DNA of 64,000 nt from Cladophialophora immunda (GCF_000835495.1 NW_015622545.1:2124777-2188776); one strand, 5' to 3'. Shown: positions 1 to 10,741, counted from the stretch's first letter. The notes: generated from the letters alone by a model not told the origin. Numbers and translations are program-made.

Positions 1-1
1 T

Positions 2-1150
2 GGGTTGAGGAGGATTACCCTTCTCCGCATTCTAGGTCTCCTCTCTCTGCACGAGGAGGGGCACGATGGCGCAGAACAAGCGTCTGCCCAAGTCGCACAA
101 GCATGTCATCACGCGCAAACCTTGGCCATTCACTTGAGCAGACCGAGCGACACTGATAATCTTGAAATGAAAAGAACGTTTTGGTGTCTGTGGACGCTGG
201 ATGTACTCAATGCGGCCACTAAATCACGGCCATGCATTATCCACGATACAGACATTGGAATAGATCAACCAAAGCCAGGTGAAATGGCCTCGGCAGCGTT
301 TGACATCTGGTTTCATACTGCGAAGTCACTCAGTCGCGTGATTGCACTGTATCGCCCGTCGAATCCAGACACGGTGACTGGCATTAATCTTGAATATGCG
401 ACTTTCGAGCAGCTGGTCGAGCAGATGCAAGGGTGGCATTTGCCCACACCGACCCTTTCCACCTTACGTGTCTTCTTTTTGGCTACTGCCATACTCGCCT
501 ACCGGCTCAAGACAATCAAGGTACTACCTATCGCGACAGCTGCAAGATTACGACAGCAGCTCTCAGCCATGCAGATCATTCGACAAATGCAAGACCACGA
601 ACGTCTGGAGTCACTACATCCGTTACCTGTCGTGGTATATGGAGCATCGCTTGCTTTGTCAGTATCATATCAGCAGCTGAGGTACAGCAGGCTAGTCATG
701 GACCAAGAGGAAGCTTTACAGGATTTCAAGACTTCATGCAGTATTCTTCAAATTCTCCAGCAGAAATGGGGCTCGGCTGATGCAATGGCTTCATTGGCGC
801 GGAAGGTTTCCATTGAGCTCGGGAGGATTCCGAGTCTCTCTCTGGTTCAAGTCGACAGGTCTTATTTGAAGAGGCCCGAAATCGACCAAATTGAGAGTAC
901 ACCTCACAACGCAGCTCAATATGAACCACAAGATTCCGAACAAGAAGGCCACGAACTAAACCAGATGGCCGATTTGCCCGGAACCGAGGCACCTGCGTTC
1001 ACCTGGGATCCAAGGGTCAGCGATGTCTTCGGAGGCATGGACGACATGTCATGGATGTTTCTGGCTGCAGAAACCCCCATGAACTTCGACAACCTGTCGT
1101 ACCTTGAGATGTGGGATAGTTCTGTAGCGCATCTTATGCCGCAGACTTGA
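2..1150 (+). CDS. Fungal-specific transcription factor, C-terminal part (5' truncated)
   Basis: The frame is open from base 2, so the gene starts left of the window; the first in-frame TTG is not taken as a start. About 382 residues are visible. The segment around FWCLWTLDVLNAATKSRPC followed by a D-x-D-IGIDQP stretch has the layout of the Fungal_trans middle homology region (bulky W-x2-W helix, then an RP-x-I-x-D-x-D loop) found C-terminal to Zn2Cys6 domains. The tail is acidic (DDMSWMFLAAE, ending in MPQT) and could activate transcription. No zinc cluster is in view; it would lie upstream. A nuclear regulator is the family expectation; its targets cannot be inferred. It converges on the kinase gene at 1507-2256. 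Confidence 0.75.
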   Translation, partial: GLRRITLLRILGLLSLHEEGHDGAEQASAQVAQACHHAQTLAIHLSRPSDTDNLEMKRTFWCLWTLDVLNAATKSRPCIIHDTDIGIDQPKPGEMASAAFDIWFHTAKSLSRVIALYRPSNPDTVTGINLEYATFEQLVEQMQGWHLPTPTLSTLRVFFLATAILAYRLKTIKVLPIATAARLRQQLSAMQIIRQMQDHERLESLHPLPVVVYGASLALSVSYQQLRYSRLVMDQEEALQDFKTSCSILQILQQKWGSADAMASLARKVSIELGRIPSLSLVQVDRSYLKRPEIDQIESTPHNAAQYEPQDSEQEGHELNQMADLPGTEAPAFTWDPRVSDVFGGMDDMSWMFLAAETPMNFDNLSYLEMWDSSVAHLMPQT

Positions 1151-1506
1151 GGTTGATGTGGCTCACGGCAGCCACCGGTGCAACAGGTCGCGTGTCGTAC
1201 CTCAAATGATGTACGCACAGCGCCACAATCCGTTTGAGGACATGGAGCAAAACGTGACACAGAAGTCCCGAGAATATCTTTCGGCTCATCTTTCGATGCA
1301 AACATACCAGATCCCACATGTGTATTGACAGCTATCCACCAAAGGCGTCTCAACAACCCAGCCCCAGCAAATCGAATGACGAGAGCAGGCTAAGGTCAAT
1401 AAATCCTCCGAAAATCGTATGCTCGTATGGATTACCCGTGGCCCTGCTCGTTGGCACCTCCCAGTGACACTGGTTTACAGGTGAATGAGGGATGTGAGAT
1501 CTCATA
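1151..1506. other. Convergent intergenic spacer
   Basis: Lies between the stop codons of the regulator (+) and the kinase (-). It should hold both 3' UTRs. No convincing coding potential or repeats were seen. Confidence 0.5.
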
Positions 1507-2256
1507 TCACAGGCCTGGGAGCTTGTCGGGTTGGATTTCGTCGATAGCCCTTTCACCAACTGCTTCGTCCACACTCATCACCCGAACAGCAGGAGCTACC
1601 AACTTGTTCCGCACTAGTTGTCCATTGACGAGATCGTTTGTGGTTGCCCGATGTACCGCGTCAACCCAAGTCGACTCTATTCCACACTGAAGATGTCGCA
1701 TTGCCACGCGCTGCAGTGCCAGATCATCGTCAACGTCAATAAACCACGTATCATCCACCAGCTCACTGATCGTTGCCCATGGTTGCTCGTTGTAGAGCAG
1801 CCAGTTTCCCTCCAGAACGAGAAGGCGAATGTTAGAGTCGATCTTGATGGTATTCGGCACGGGATCCTTAAGAGCGTGGTCAAATGACGGAGCCCAATGA
1901 ACCTGATCGAGTTCACTTCGAGTCTCGTTAAGAGCTTTGACCAAATCCAACACACCTTCCGCATGGAACGTCCAGACAACACCCCTCCGCGCATGCGCTT
2001 CTGCGCTGTTCTCCATCATGTCCAACGTCGCACGGGTATAGTGGAATCCATCCATGGGCAGGACAGCTGCGTACGGTCTGTCTAGTGAGTCTGCATTCAA
2101 GCGCTTCACCACTGACGTTGCCACGGTGGACTTGCCAGAGCCTGGAGGGCCTGCTAGGGCGATTAGGATGCGGCTTGGCCGGTCGACAGCTTGATTGATC
2201 CTGGTCCGATATAGAGTGCGAGCTCGATCCGTCAGGATAGCATATACATTTTCCAT
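1507..2256 (-). CDS. P-loop kinase of the uridine kinase / phosphoribulokinase-like family (YFH7-like)
   Basis: Intronless ORF of 249 residues. Residues 32-44 (IALAGPPGSGKST) form a Walker A loop at the usual distance from the N-terminus for uridine kinase/PRK-like enzymes. PMDGFHYTR, about 50 residues later, carries the D-x-F-H signature of this family, where the Asp contacts substrate or Mg. LLVLEGNWLLY is the expected strand before the lid (lVEGn-hhhl). FIDVDDDLALQRVAMRH matches the lid region with the conserved Arg. The family phosphorylates small molecules such as nucleosides, pantothenate or sugar phosphates. Yeast Yfh7 and plant/fungal AAA-like uridine kinase homologues are the nearest types I know; the substrate is not determinable. 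The divergent upstream region is shared with the dioxygenase gene. Confidence 0.8.
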   Translation of the reverse strand: MENVYAILTDRARTLYRTRINQAVDRPSRILIALAGPPGSGKSTVATSVVKRLNADSLDRPYAAVLPMDGFHYTRATLDMMENSAEAHARRGVVWTFHAEGVLDLVKALNETRSELDQVHWAPSFDHALKDPVPNTIKIDSNIRLLVLEGNWLLYNEQPWATISELVDDTWFIDVDDDLALQRVAMRHLQCGIESTWVDAVHRATTNDLVNGQLVRNKLVAPAVRVMSVDEAVGERAIDEIQPDKLPGL

Positions 2257-2970
2257 CGAGACTAACAGTCGGGCAGAGTGAAGCTCAGAGGTCTGCTTGT
2301 CAAAAGTCTCTTTATGTATCTTCCTGCAACAAGAAATCTCGGAGGGAATGAGAGTTCAAACGCGTGTTGTTGTAATTGAATTTAGGCAAAGGGTTTTCCG
2401 CCTTTCGAATCGTGATTCCGTAAGGATTAAATTCATCGACCGCAGGCGCTAGCTCTCCGCAGAACACCCGGAATCGGTCCAATAGGTAGACTGTGGCCCC
2501 AAGGCGGATATAGGACTGATGATGGTCTCTCTTGAGATAGGGAAAGTTCTGCTGGTAACAGGCTACACCACAAGCTGACGCCTAACCCCCAACCTGTCAG
2601 AGCCACGCTATCGCATAATTGTGTTACTGTAGCGTTTGATTTTACACATTAAATTGTCTCATTCTGTTTTTCCTCTGTTGCGATCAACACTGTTCGAATT
2701 CCAAGTGGCAAGAGTTTTGCTGACCTCGGCAGTGTGTGCGGACTCCCTTGAACAATGCGGAAATTGTTCGTAAATGGTAAGAACCTCCGCCAGAGTTTCA
2801 ATAACTAAGGCACGAGCCATGTCATCTTGCCCATACAAATGCACCGTGTCGTTGGACTTTCGTTTTTCCTCCTTGTACATGCAATGACTCTCATCAAGCT
2901 TGCTCGTACCGCAACACCTGTATTTCACAAGACAAGACTCTTCCCAGCAGTGATATCGAACAAACGCAAA
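2257..2970. promoter_or_regulatory. Divergent intergenic region between kinase and dioxygenase genes
   Basis: About 714 bp between two start codons on opposite strands, so it should contain both promoters and 5' UTRs. An ORF on the minus strand inside it has no recognisable features. No clear TATA box was found. Confidence 0.45.
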
Positions 2971-4397
2971 ATGGTGACCTGGATGGAACAGGACAACTGG
3001 GAGGATCCGCGGGGTCCTTTGGGTATCGACAGACCCAGTCCCAAACTCGCACCTCTGACTTCTGAAAGTCCGCAGTGGCTTCATGACCTGCACAAAAATG
3101 GCGTACGTACTTCCCTGAATATTAATTCCAATTCTGATGTGCTAACCGGTCCATCAGTGGGCAATAGTAAAAGGAGCGGTCCCTACAGAGAAGGCTCTCA
3201 AATACGCCGAAAAGGCTGAGGACTGGTTAGAAGGGTTTAAATTGGGATATCAGCGTGACGATACTTCAACATGGAAATCCACGAACATACCCCGTCATCG
3301 ATACGGGGGGCTCTTTGACCAGTATTCTCCCCGACATCAAATCCTAGAATGCAAAGCTAATTGTGTCTAGCTTCTCGTTCGCCCATGCACAGTTTGTCTG
3401 GGACTGCAAATCGGAGCCTAAGGTCCGGGAGATCTTTGCACAGGTTTGGGGCACCGACAAGCTCACAGTTTCGTTCGGTAAGAAGTGTTGCATTCGTCCA
3501 CTGGTCGTTGTTGCTGATACTGGCAGATGGTGGCACCCTCGCTTTCCCTACACCTGAAGAGGCCGATCACGGAAAAGCACCATGGCCGCATGTGAGTTTT
3601 GAGCAAAGAATCCTGCATTTTGTCTATACTAAGCGATTTAGTCTGATCAAAGCGCCTACCGGTACTGGCCTCACTGCATCCAGGGGTTGCTTAACCTCGT
3701 ATGCTCTGTCAAATGAACCTTATACCTTTCTGAAGTCCTACTAACCCACTGTGTTAGCTGCCCAACGGTTCCAACGATGGTGGTCTCGCGGTCATGACTG
3801 GCACCGCTCCTCTCTTTGAACAGTATTTTAAGGAGCATCAAGCTGTAAGTCTGGGATTGCTTATCGATCCCCGCACAGATGATAACAAAACGTACAGCCG
3901 GAGGGCGGCTGGATTAAGCGAGACCTCTTCAACTGGACAGACGAGACGCTCCAATGGTTCAAGGACCATGGCTGCGAGTGGGCGAAGCCTTGCATGGATC
4001 CTGGTGACTTCATCCTTTGGGATTCGCGTTGCGTGCATTACGGCGCAGCACCTCTTGGGAAAAACAAACGAATGGCCATCTGTGAGGATACTCTCTCTCG
4101 TTGATGTATGACAACATCTAATACGAAACAGACACTTGCTACAAGCCGATCGAGTTTTTGAGCGAAGAGCAAAAAGAGCGCAAAGTAGAGGCTTTCAAAC
4201 GAGGTTATATGACAGTGAGTTTCCTGTTAGAACCGAATCCGTCTTGGACCCTACTGATGTATATGAAGTCGCACGACCCGACCGACTTCGTGTTGAAGGA
4301 GGAGCAAATGGCAGACTGGAACATCCTCCATCCATATGGACCTCCGATCATTGACAAGCCCACTCAGCAAGCGATTTGTATGGTTCCCTATGAGTGA
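2971..4397 (+). CDS. Phytanoyl-CoA dioxygenase-like Fe(II)/2-oxoglutarate oxygenase
   Basis: Nine exons rebuilt by splice sites and phase: 2971-3102, 3158-3321, 3371-3477, 3527-3591, 3642-3698, 3758-3844, 3898-4081, 4132-4214, 4269-4397, giving 335 residues. All introns are GT-AG and about 50-60 bp. PWPH|SDQSAYR across intron 4 supplies the HxD iron ligands (H-S-D), and DSRCVHYGAAPL supplies the distal His. The nearby KR in GKNKRMAIYTCYKP is where the 2-oxoglutarate-binding basic residue is expected. The layout matches fungal PhyH-domain proteins, non-haem Fe(II) enzymes that hydroxylate small molecules using O2 and 2-oxoglutarate. The substrate is unknown. An earlier in-frame ATG exists near 2884, but 2971 follows the usual compact N-terminus. 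Confidence 0.82.
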
Positions 4398-5045
4398 TAC
4401 AAACAAGGATGTTGAGGTCCCAAAAGAGCCTCTGGGAGCCACTTTGGTTATCAAGGTTGGCCGTCAAGAATTGGATTTTTGGTTGGGACCTGGAGTCATA
4501 TGATGTCTGTATACTGAAGCATCTGCTAAGACTCTCCCTCTACATTCTGCGACGAGGGTCATGTTACCAGACAAGCTGTAAAAAAAGCAACAACGAAATC
4601 ATGAAATCTTTTGCATATGATCCAGGACGCCCGCAAGGCTTTCAATCCTTGCTGCCCCTGCCGCTGCGAGGCTCAGCTAAACCCAAGGTTAAAGCCACCC
4701 TCGCCCAGATATTTAATCTAACCTCGTTGGGAAATAGGTTTTCCCGTTCGCGTAAGCTGTGTGCTAACCCCCTAGCGCGGGGTACGTCCCTACTACGTAA
4801 TTAATGAACGGGCCTTTTTGATCCGGTCCAAGTTGTCGATCTCAATTGCTCCGACAACACAATTCACTCACTGTTCGAAATATTGGAGCGCCGTTAACCT
4901 CATGAAATAGAGGGAAGACTTTCTCTCTCTTCTTTGCTTTTGCTCCACGACCATCTCCAACGATTCTCCCCTGCGCTCTCTCGGACTCTCACCGACAAAC
5001 ATCCCCAACCCTTTCCCAGATCCTTCCTCGTCCCCCGAGTACAGA
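4398..5045. other. Intergenic region with pyrimidine-rich leader of RPE1
   Basis: Contains the 3' UTR of the dioxygenase gene. About 100 bp before the next ATG there is a CT-rich tract (near 4918-4950) typical of fungal promoters and transcription start regions of housekeeping genes. A GC hairpin-like stretch lies near 4770. No gene was seen. Confidence 0.45.
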
Positions 5046-6286
5046 ATGTCAAGCATGACTCCGCCAGCCATAATAGCGCCCTCGATACTGAGTGCAGACT
5101 TTGCCGTACTGGGCAGTGAGTGCTCCAAAACAATGGGTCAGGGCTGTGACTGGCTCCATGTCGACATTGTACGTCTGCGTCCCAACATACCTTCGTCCAA
5201 TATTCAGCGACAGAAGAAAACGTCGGAGAAAAAGAGAGGAGTTATATCAGGATTAGGATTTAGCCGGGCACTTCCTACAGAAAAAAAAGACTCTAGAAAT
5301 ACAGCTAACACCTTGTGTGTTAATGCGCACTTGTAGATGGACGGCCATTTTGTCCCCAACATCACATTTGGTGCGCCGGTTGTCTCCAAGATCAGACCCC
5401 ATGTGGAAAGACCACAGAAACCAGGCGGACGAGGCACATTTGATTGCCACATGATGATTGCAGAGGTGAGTAACATCCTCCACAGCTGGAAGATATTGAG
5501 AGAGGTGAAAGAGAAGGACTGCGCACTGGAAGGGTGGAATGCGGAATGGACAGAATTGGACAACAAGTCGAAGGATATGGGAGTGCATGAGACTAGGCTA
5601 GATCTTCTTCAAGGCCGCGACACCCTTCCCTGCTACCACACTCCCCTGACTACGAACTGCCAGTTCTGACGATATTCAACAGCCTCACCGCTGGGTCTCC
5701 ACATTCCGCGACGCCGGCTGCGACCTCTACTGCTTCCACTACGAAGCGGCCATCACCTCCGTGGCAGCCACGAAACCTGAAGACAAGACCACGACCCGGC
5801 CCACATCGCCGAAGGAACTGATACGGTACATCCACGAACTAGGCATGCAGGCCGGCATCGCGATAAAACCCGAAACAAGCGTTGACGTGCTCTGGGAGAT
5901 ATTGGAGGCTGAGGATAAAGAGGAAAGGCCGGATGTACGAACCCCAAGACTATGACCTCTTTCCCAACAAGACCAGCTGAGCTGACCCACTCCTCTCCGT
6001 TAATCCGATACAGATGGTTCTCATTATGACCGTGCACCCCGGCTTCGGCGGCCAAAAATTCATGGCCTCGGAACTCCCCAAAGTGACGGCCGTGCGGCAA
6101 CGATACCCGGATCTCAACGTCGAAGTCGACGGCGGCCTGTCCGAGTCGACGATCGACCAGGCCGCCGAGGCTGGCGCCAATGTCATCGTAGCGGGCTCCG
6201 CAGTGTTTGGAGCCAAAGACCCAGGCCACGTTATACAGGTGCTGAGGGAGGCCGTGGAGAGGAGGAGGGGAGTCGGCAGGTTATGA
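5046..6286 (+). CDS. RPE1: Ribulose-phosphate 3-epimerase
   Basis: Four exons (5046-5168, 5337-5465, 5683-5934, 6014-6286) encode 258 residues, close to the family length of 220-250. The enzyme interconverts D-ribulose 5-phosphate and D-xylulose 5-phosphate in the non-oxidative pentose phosphate pathway, in the cytosol. Signature segments are in order: [12 protein letters not shown] at the N-terminus, [16 protein letters not shown] across intron 1 (metal-binding His and catalytic Asp), DCHMMI (second metal His), [13 protein letters not shown] (phosphate loop), EVDGGL (catalytic Asp) and [10 protein letters not shown] 15-20 residue insert ([17 protein letters not shown]) lies between strands in the middle of the barrel. 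The first intron is 167 bp, long for this window. Confidence 0.96.
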
Positions 6287-6870
6287 TGGCAGTAATGATG
6301 ATGACAACGACTATGATCAAAAGTTGGGCGGGCACGGGAGCTTGATCGAGCAATGAAAGCACCAAGACGCAGAGGGATATCATAGACGAACTTGCCTAGA
6401 ATGCCGAGCGGCCGCGAGAGGTCAGGCATTGACTCTCCTCCTAGTGTAGAGGCAAAACATACATACACTGCACGCCATGATATTCGGCAGTGCACATTAA
6501 CTAGGTTACATTAGATCACATTGGAAATCGATAGAGTAGATCGAATTGCACCATAGCGAGAGTCTCGTAGGAAGTGACAACCTCCACCCCGTATGAAAGT
6601 TCAACAGTTGCGGTGGGCAGATACGGGAATTCGCAATCTAATAACATCGATTCATTCCTGTAATGAATCTTCCTGATTTCAGCCCCGGCACGTCCTGTGG
6701 AGTTGGATTCGTTTCATTCATCCAATACAAAGCTTCTCATGCAAGCGCAAGCTCAAGCTCAAGCCCAAGTTGACCCGAATTATTCAGGCCATAAATCCTT
6801 CAAGACATACCTGTCCTGATAATGGGGATATTAAACCATTTTCCCCTCTCTTATCCTTCCTTGATCCAAA
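6287..6870. other. Convergent spacer between RPE1 and epoxide hydrolase
   Basis: Holds the 3' ends of both genes. A degenerate hexanucleotide repeat of the type CAAGCT occurs at about 6741-6769. No coding evidence. Confidence 0.45.
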
Positions 6871-8109
6871 TCAATACCCGCTCTTCCCCTTGACCACATT
6901 CCGCGCGCCTCCTTTCTTGCCAAACATATCCCGGACATCCCTCAACAGGTGCTCGGGTCGCTCGTAGGCATAGAAGTGGCCACCACTCGGGTTGCTCCGC
7001 TCGAAGACAACATCACCCTGCGTCCGCGTCCATGTGCTCGGCAACACCCTCAGCTCCTTGGGCTGGTGGCTCAGGCCCAGTTTTACGCCGCCTCCGATGT
7101 ACTCGCGCGTCCTGTCGCGCGAGATGCGCGTGGCCGGGTTGTCCCACTCGTGCGTCGACTCGTAGTAGATGCGCAAGGTGGCGGCGGGGCCGGCGGTCGA
7201 GAACCAGTAGACGCTCATCCAGGTGCAGACCTCGTCGTCCGTCCAGGGGTACGAGTCGCTCCAGTCATGCAGCTTCTCATAGATCCACGCTAGGAGCGCC
7301 ACGGGTGAATCGGCCAGCGCGTAGCCCAGCGTCTGCGGCCGCGTGGCTTGCTGGGCGCGGTAGCCCGAGGATTCTTTCAGGAACCAGCTTGTGCGCTTCA
7401 GCCCCTCCTTCTCCGCGTCCGTGTACGGCGTGATTGCATGCTGGACGGCCAGGGTGGGATGGGTCAGGAACGAAGGCGCCTCGCCCTGGTCGAAGTTGAG
7501 GTGCGTCGCCTTGCAGTGCTGCGGGTACAGGAGCGAGATTGCTCGCGTGATGTAGTATCCCCAATCGCCCCCTTGGGTCACGTACTCGTTGTACCCGAGT
7601 TTCAACATCAACTTGTGGCACGTCTCGGCGTACTGTGCGATGGCGAAGCCTTTCTTCTTGGGCGCCTCGGAGAAGCCGTAGTTGGGCAAGCTGATGGCCA
7701 CAAAGTGGAACGCTGGATCGTCCGAGCCTGGGTCTGGGGACGGCAACTTGTCCCAGATCTTGACCGCCTCGAGGAAACTGCCAGGCCAGCCGTGCACGAA
7801 GAGCAAAGGAATGGCATTTTCCACGCTGGACTTTTGGTGAAGGAAGTGGACTTTCAATGGCTCGAAGCCGCCCTCCACCTGGATCGTGGTTCGGTAGTTT
7901 GGCAGCTCGTTCAGCTTTTTCTCCGCCTCCCGCCAATTGTATGTGTCTTTCCAATATCTTGTCAGGCGTTGGACGTCCGCTAGCGGAGCGCCATAGTCCC
8001 ACGCCGCACCCTCAAGTTCGTCCGGGAAGCGGGCAAGCGAAAGGCGAGTGTTGAGGTCCGAAAGGTCGGAGTCGGGGACGGTGATGGTGAATGGCTCAAT
8101 GTCCGCCAT
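6871..8109 (-). CDS. Epoxide hydrolase (EHN domain plus alpha/beta-hydrolase fold)
   Basis: Intronless, 412 residues, the usual size for microsomal-type fungal epoxide hydrolases. Residues 1-110 (starting EPFTITVPDSDLSDLNTRL) are the EHN N-terminal domain that wraps the fold. HGWPGS (106-111) is the oxyanion-hole HGxPG motif. GGDWG carries the nucleophile Asp182. SGGHFYAYERPEHL carries the catalytic His378. A charge-relay acid near GDVVFERS and lid tyrosines are expected. The enzyme opens epoxides to vicinal diols by a covalent ester intermediate; in fungi it serves detoxification or secondary metabolism. No signal anchor is seen, so it is probably soluble. The third codon position is strongly GC-biased compared with neighbours. 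Confidence 0.93.
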   Translation of the reverse strand: MADIEPFTITVPDSDLSDLNTRLSLARFPDELEGAAWDYGAPLADVQRLTRYWKDTYNWREAEKKLNELPNYRTTIQVEGGFEPLKVHFLHQKSSVENAIPLLFVHGWPGSFLEAVKIWDKLPSPDPGSDDPAFHFVAISLPNYGFSEAPKKKGFAIAQYAETCHKLMLKLGYNEYVTQGGDWGYYITRAISLLYPQHCKATHLNFDQGEAPSFLTHPTLAVQHAITPYTDAEKEGLKRTSWFLKESSGYRAQQATRPQTLGYALADSPVALLAWIYEKLHDWSDSYPWTDDEVCTWMSVYWFSTAGPAATLRIYYESTHEWDNPATRISRDRTREYIGGGVKLGLSHQPKELRVLPSTWTRTQGDVVFERSNPSGGHFYAYERPEHLLRDVRDMFGKKGGARNVVKGKSGY

Positions 8110-8717
8110 TATGGTGAGTGTGCTTGAGAGATTCTCGAGTAGGATCTAGTGGGGATTTTGAGCAGCGTTGTCCGAAGAGGTGTCCTAGATTGATTGCATG
8201 ATTAAATACACGGTTGAAGTGTCGTCTGTTTTGTCAGCTTCAGCAATGAGCTTTTCCACCTACTTGACGCCTGCAGAGCTAACAACAACATCATCAATGC
8301 CCAGACGAAGGGAGGGCTAAAGAATTGACAACCATGAGGCGTAGGGAAAGGGCGCGAATGACGACCAACCCCCGGCAATGATGGTCGGTTGGATGGAAGT
8401 CAGATCGAGACGTCAACCGGTAGACGAGAAAGGATGCAAAGTACGCCTTCCGGGCCCCGCAACGATACCAACGGAACCGATCGTTGAAGCCCGGAGGCCA
8501 TTTAAACCCCGCGATATACGCTGCAATCAATCATGTTCCATTTCCAAACTGCACCCCAGACGATGTGGCTCGGGGAGCCCAAGTTTTGATGCTATTGAGA
8601 TCCAAAATGAGACCATGCTGCCAAATCCTCCTTACAAAGCCATGGCGTCACTCAAGGCCATGTGGAAAAGCTCTTATCCGCCTCATCTCAACAAGCTACC
8701 AGGACAAACAGAGACTA
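8110..8717. other. Promoter region of epoxide hydrolase / 3' region of the next minus-strand gene
   Basis: About 608 bp between two minus-strand genes. No recognisable gene; short ORFs on both strands lack features. Confidence 0.4.
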
Positions 8718-9527
8718 TTAGAAGGTGAGCCCGAGAGGGTTGGCGGCAGCTGTAGGGTTGCCCTGGACCTTTGGTCGATTTGTCGCCGTGCTTTGCAGCT
8801 TTGGCGCAGTCGACGTGTTGGGCTTGCTGGGAGCCTTCTTCCCTGAGGGTTGCTGCTTGGAGTTGCCATCATCTGCTGGCTTACGCCTCATCGCGCCTGG
8901 GTTCGGTGTTGTGGGATGTTTATTGGGGCCCGCGGCTTTGCTGGCGCCATTGCTCGGTTTGTGCTGCCTCATTGCTCCAGGATTGGGCACGGTGGTGGTT
9001 TTGACCGCTGATTGCACAGGCTTGAGAGGAGCAGAACCGATCTTCTTAGCAGGGGCGCCAACAGCAGATGTGGTTTTGTGTGCTGCATCAGACGGCTTCG
9101 GACCAGGAGCCGGCAAAGCTTTCTTTGGTGTACCTCCCTCGATCTGCTTCTGAGGTGCCGACTTGGCCGTTGTCATCAACCTCTTCGAGGGAGCTGTCTT
9201 TGGTGTCGTCGCTGGCGGCCGGTAGATCTGAGGACTGGTGACCTGGCGCCTGCCTCCCGTCTTGCCTGCACTTAACCCTAGAGGATTGCTTGCTGTTGCT
9301 GCCCGGACTCCTCCCGCCTGCGTCCAATCCATGATGCCATTACCATAGTCCTTGACTCCATCTCCGTATCTTCGAATTGTGCCATTGATCGACTCTCCCA
9401 CTCCATTGATGCTATTGCCTACTGCATTGACTGCTCCACCTGCAAACGCTCCGGCACTTGCCACTGTGCTGGAAACAGTGGGAGCAAGTGCCTCACTGAC
9501 CTTCCCCAATACCCACTGGGTTGCCAT
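8718..9527 (-). CDS. Conserved-type fungal hypothetical protein, low-complexity (second ORF of a tandem pair)
   Basis: 269 residues, no introns. The first about 95 residues are Gly/Ala/Asn-rich with small amphipathic repeats (VGNSINGVGESINGTIR, then YGDGVKDYGNGIMDW) and end in ASNPLGLS. The rest is basic Pro/Lys/Ser/Thr-rich and disordered, with a repeated NPGAMR(Q/R) motif. The protein ends with a second NPLGL copy (NPLGLTF), so NPLGL brackets the disordered part. No enzymatic domain is recognised. Its ATG has a strong context (A at -3, G at +4). The upstream ORF stops only 3 nt before it in the same frame. Confidence 0.7.
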   Translation of the reverse strand: MATQWVLGKVSEALAPTVSSTVASAGAFAGGAVNAVGNSINGVGESINGTIRRYGDGVKDYGNGIMDWTQAGGVRAATASNPLGLSAGKTGGRRQVTSPQIYRPPATTPKTAPSKRLMTTAKSAPQKQIEGGTPKKALPAPGPKPSDAAHKTTSAVGAPAKKIGSAPLKPVQSAVKTTTVPNPGAMRQHKPSNGASKAAGPNKHPTTPNPGAMRRKPADDGNSKQQPSGKKAPSKPNTSTAPKLQSTATNRPKVQGNPTAAANPLGLTF

Positions 9528-9530
9528 AGT

Positions 9531-9902
9531 TTACGCCGCCGGGGTGGCTGAAGGGGTTGCAGCAGTGGCCGACTTTCTGGGACCGAGCTTCGGAGGCTTT
9601 CGCTTGGGTTTCTCTTCGCCGGCAGAACTGGCACCGTTCACGCTTTCGGCGGGCTCAGGCTTCTGGGCGCTGGGAGGTGCTTCTTGCTTGTGGTGATGCA
9701 CCGGCTGACGAAGGGTGGTCAACTTCTGTCTCGGTGGCGGTCTGGGAGTCCCGGTAGGATCCTCGACCACAGGCTTCGGTGGTAGTTTGGGAGCGGTGCG
9801 GACCTTCCACTCGGGTTTGGCCTTGGGGGCAGTCTGTCCTCGGGTGGCTGTGATGTTGATAAAGTCCTTGTCAAAGAAGATATCAAAGGATACGTTAGGC
9901 AT
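9531..9902 (-). CDS. Small Pro/Lys-rich hypothetical protein (first ORF of a tandem pair)
   Basis: 123 residues. A short ordered-looking N-terminus (MPNVSFDIFFDKDFINITA) is followed by a basic, proline-rich tail. No known domain. The TAA stop is followed by ACT and then the ATG of the 269-residue ORF, all in one frame. The start context is weak (C at -3). Reading the minus strand in all three frames, I find no ATG between this start codon and the start of the second ORF. This favours leaky scanning on a shared transcript. Alternatives are an unrecognised intron removing the stop, or a base error. Confidence 0.55.
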   Translation of the reverse strand: MPNVSFDIFFDKDFINITATRGQTAPKAKPEWKVRTAPKLPPKPVVEDPTGTPRPPPRQKLTTLRQPVHHHKQEAPPSAQKPEPAESVNGASSAGEEKPKRKPPKLGPRKSATAATPSATPAA

Positions 9903-10741
9903 TTGGACCTGCTGGAACTTGCGTCTGCACCTGAATCAGGGTACAGACAAGACCATATAGTAGGGATTGCTAGAGACGAGGGTGGATGAATCGTGATGTC
10001 AAGAAAAAAGGGCTAGATTTTATCCCTTCAGTATATTCCTCCCAGAGCTTCTCCCTATGATCGACGCCAGGGACATGCGAGGAATGATATGGACAAGTCC
10101 ACCAAGGGACCCTCGTTGGTGCTCCCACACGAACGTCATCTTGGGCTGCTCGCAGGCGGCTTGATTGGAGAGTCGCAGCACCGCCACCAGTGGCACAAGG
10201 GTCCTTTTCCTGTTTTTCCTTGCTTTTGACACCTACCACCACCACTGGCGGCACTTAATCCTGGTCAGGAGATACGAATCTGGACCGCGGCGACCAGGAT
10301 GTGCTCTCGCAGAAATCCCCTTCGATCGTTGATGCCGCCCCAAAAGCACGATGAGCCCAGAAGCCACAGAAGCGGGCAGTCCTGCCATTTGTTCGCATCC
10401 TCAGACCAGTCGTCCACTTCACCCCAATGCTTACGGCTAGAGATCGAGAATGTAGAAGGACGCCACAATCGCATCCTGAGCTGACCAACGGCAGTTTGAG
10501 AACACGGCTGGGTGACAGCTCCCAAATGGCGATCCCCCCGGTCTGAAAGACAACAATGGACCCTCTGTACGTCAGGGTGGCGCTCATCCAGTAATCCCAG
10601 CCTTCTCCGAGATTATTTCCCGTACAATAATACGTGTGCTAGTCCACAGCTGTGGCTGTTCACGTATCGATAACAATGGGCGGGAGGAGGAAGAGAAGGG
10701 ACGCACAAAACTCTTGTCATAGCGATCGTTGACCGACAACA
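9903..10741. promoter_or_regulatory. Divergent intergenic region
   Basis: About 840 bp between the tandem ORF pair (-) and the acyltransferase (+). It should contain both promoters. A short GA-rich stretch lies near 10680-10700. No convincing gene. Confidence 0.4.

Noticed and set aside
7277..8002. 241-codon and other long frames overlapping the epoxide hydrolase
   Set aside because: High GC at the third codon position of the real gene opens other frames; products are Arg/Pro-rich without motifs.
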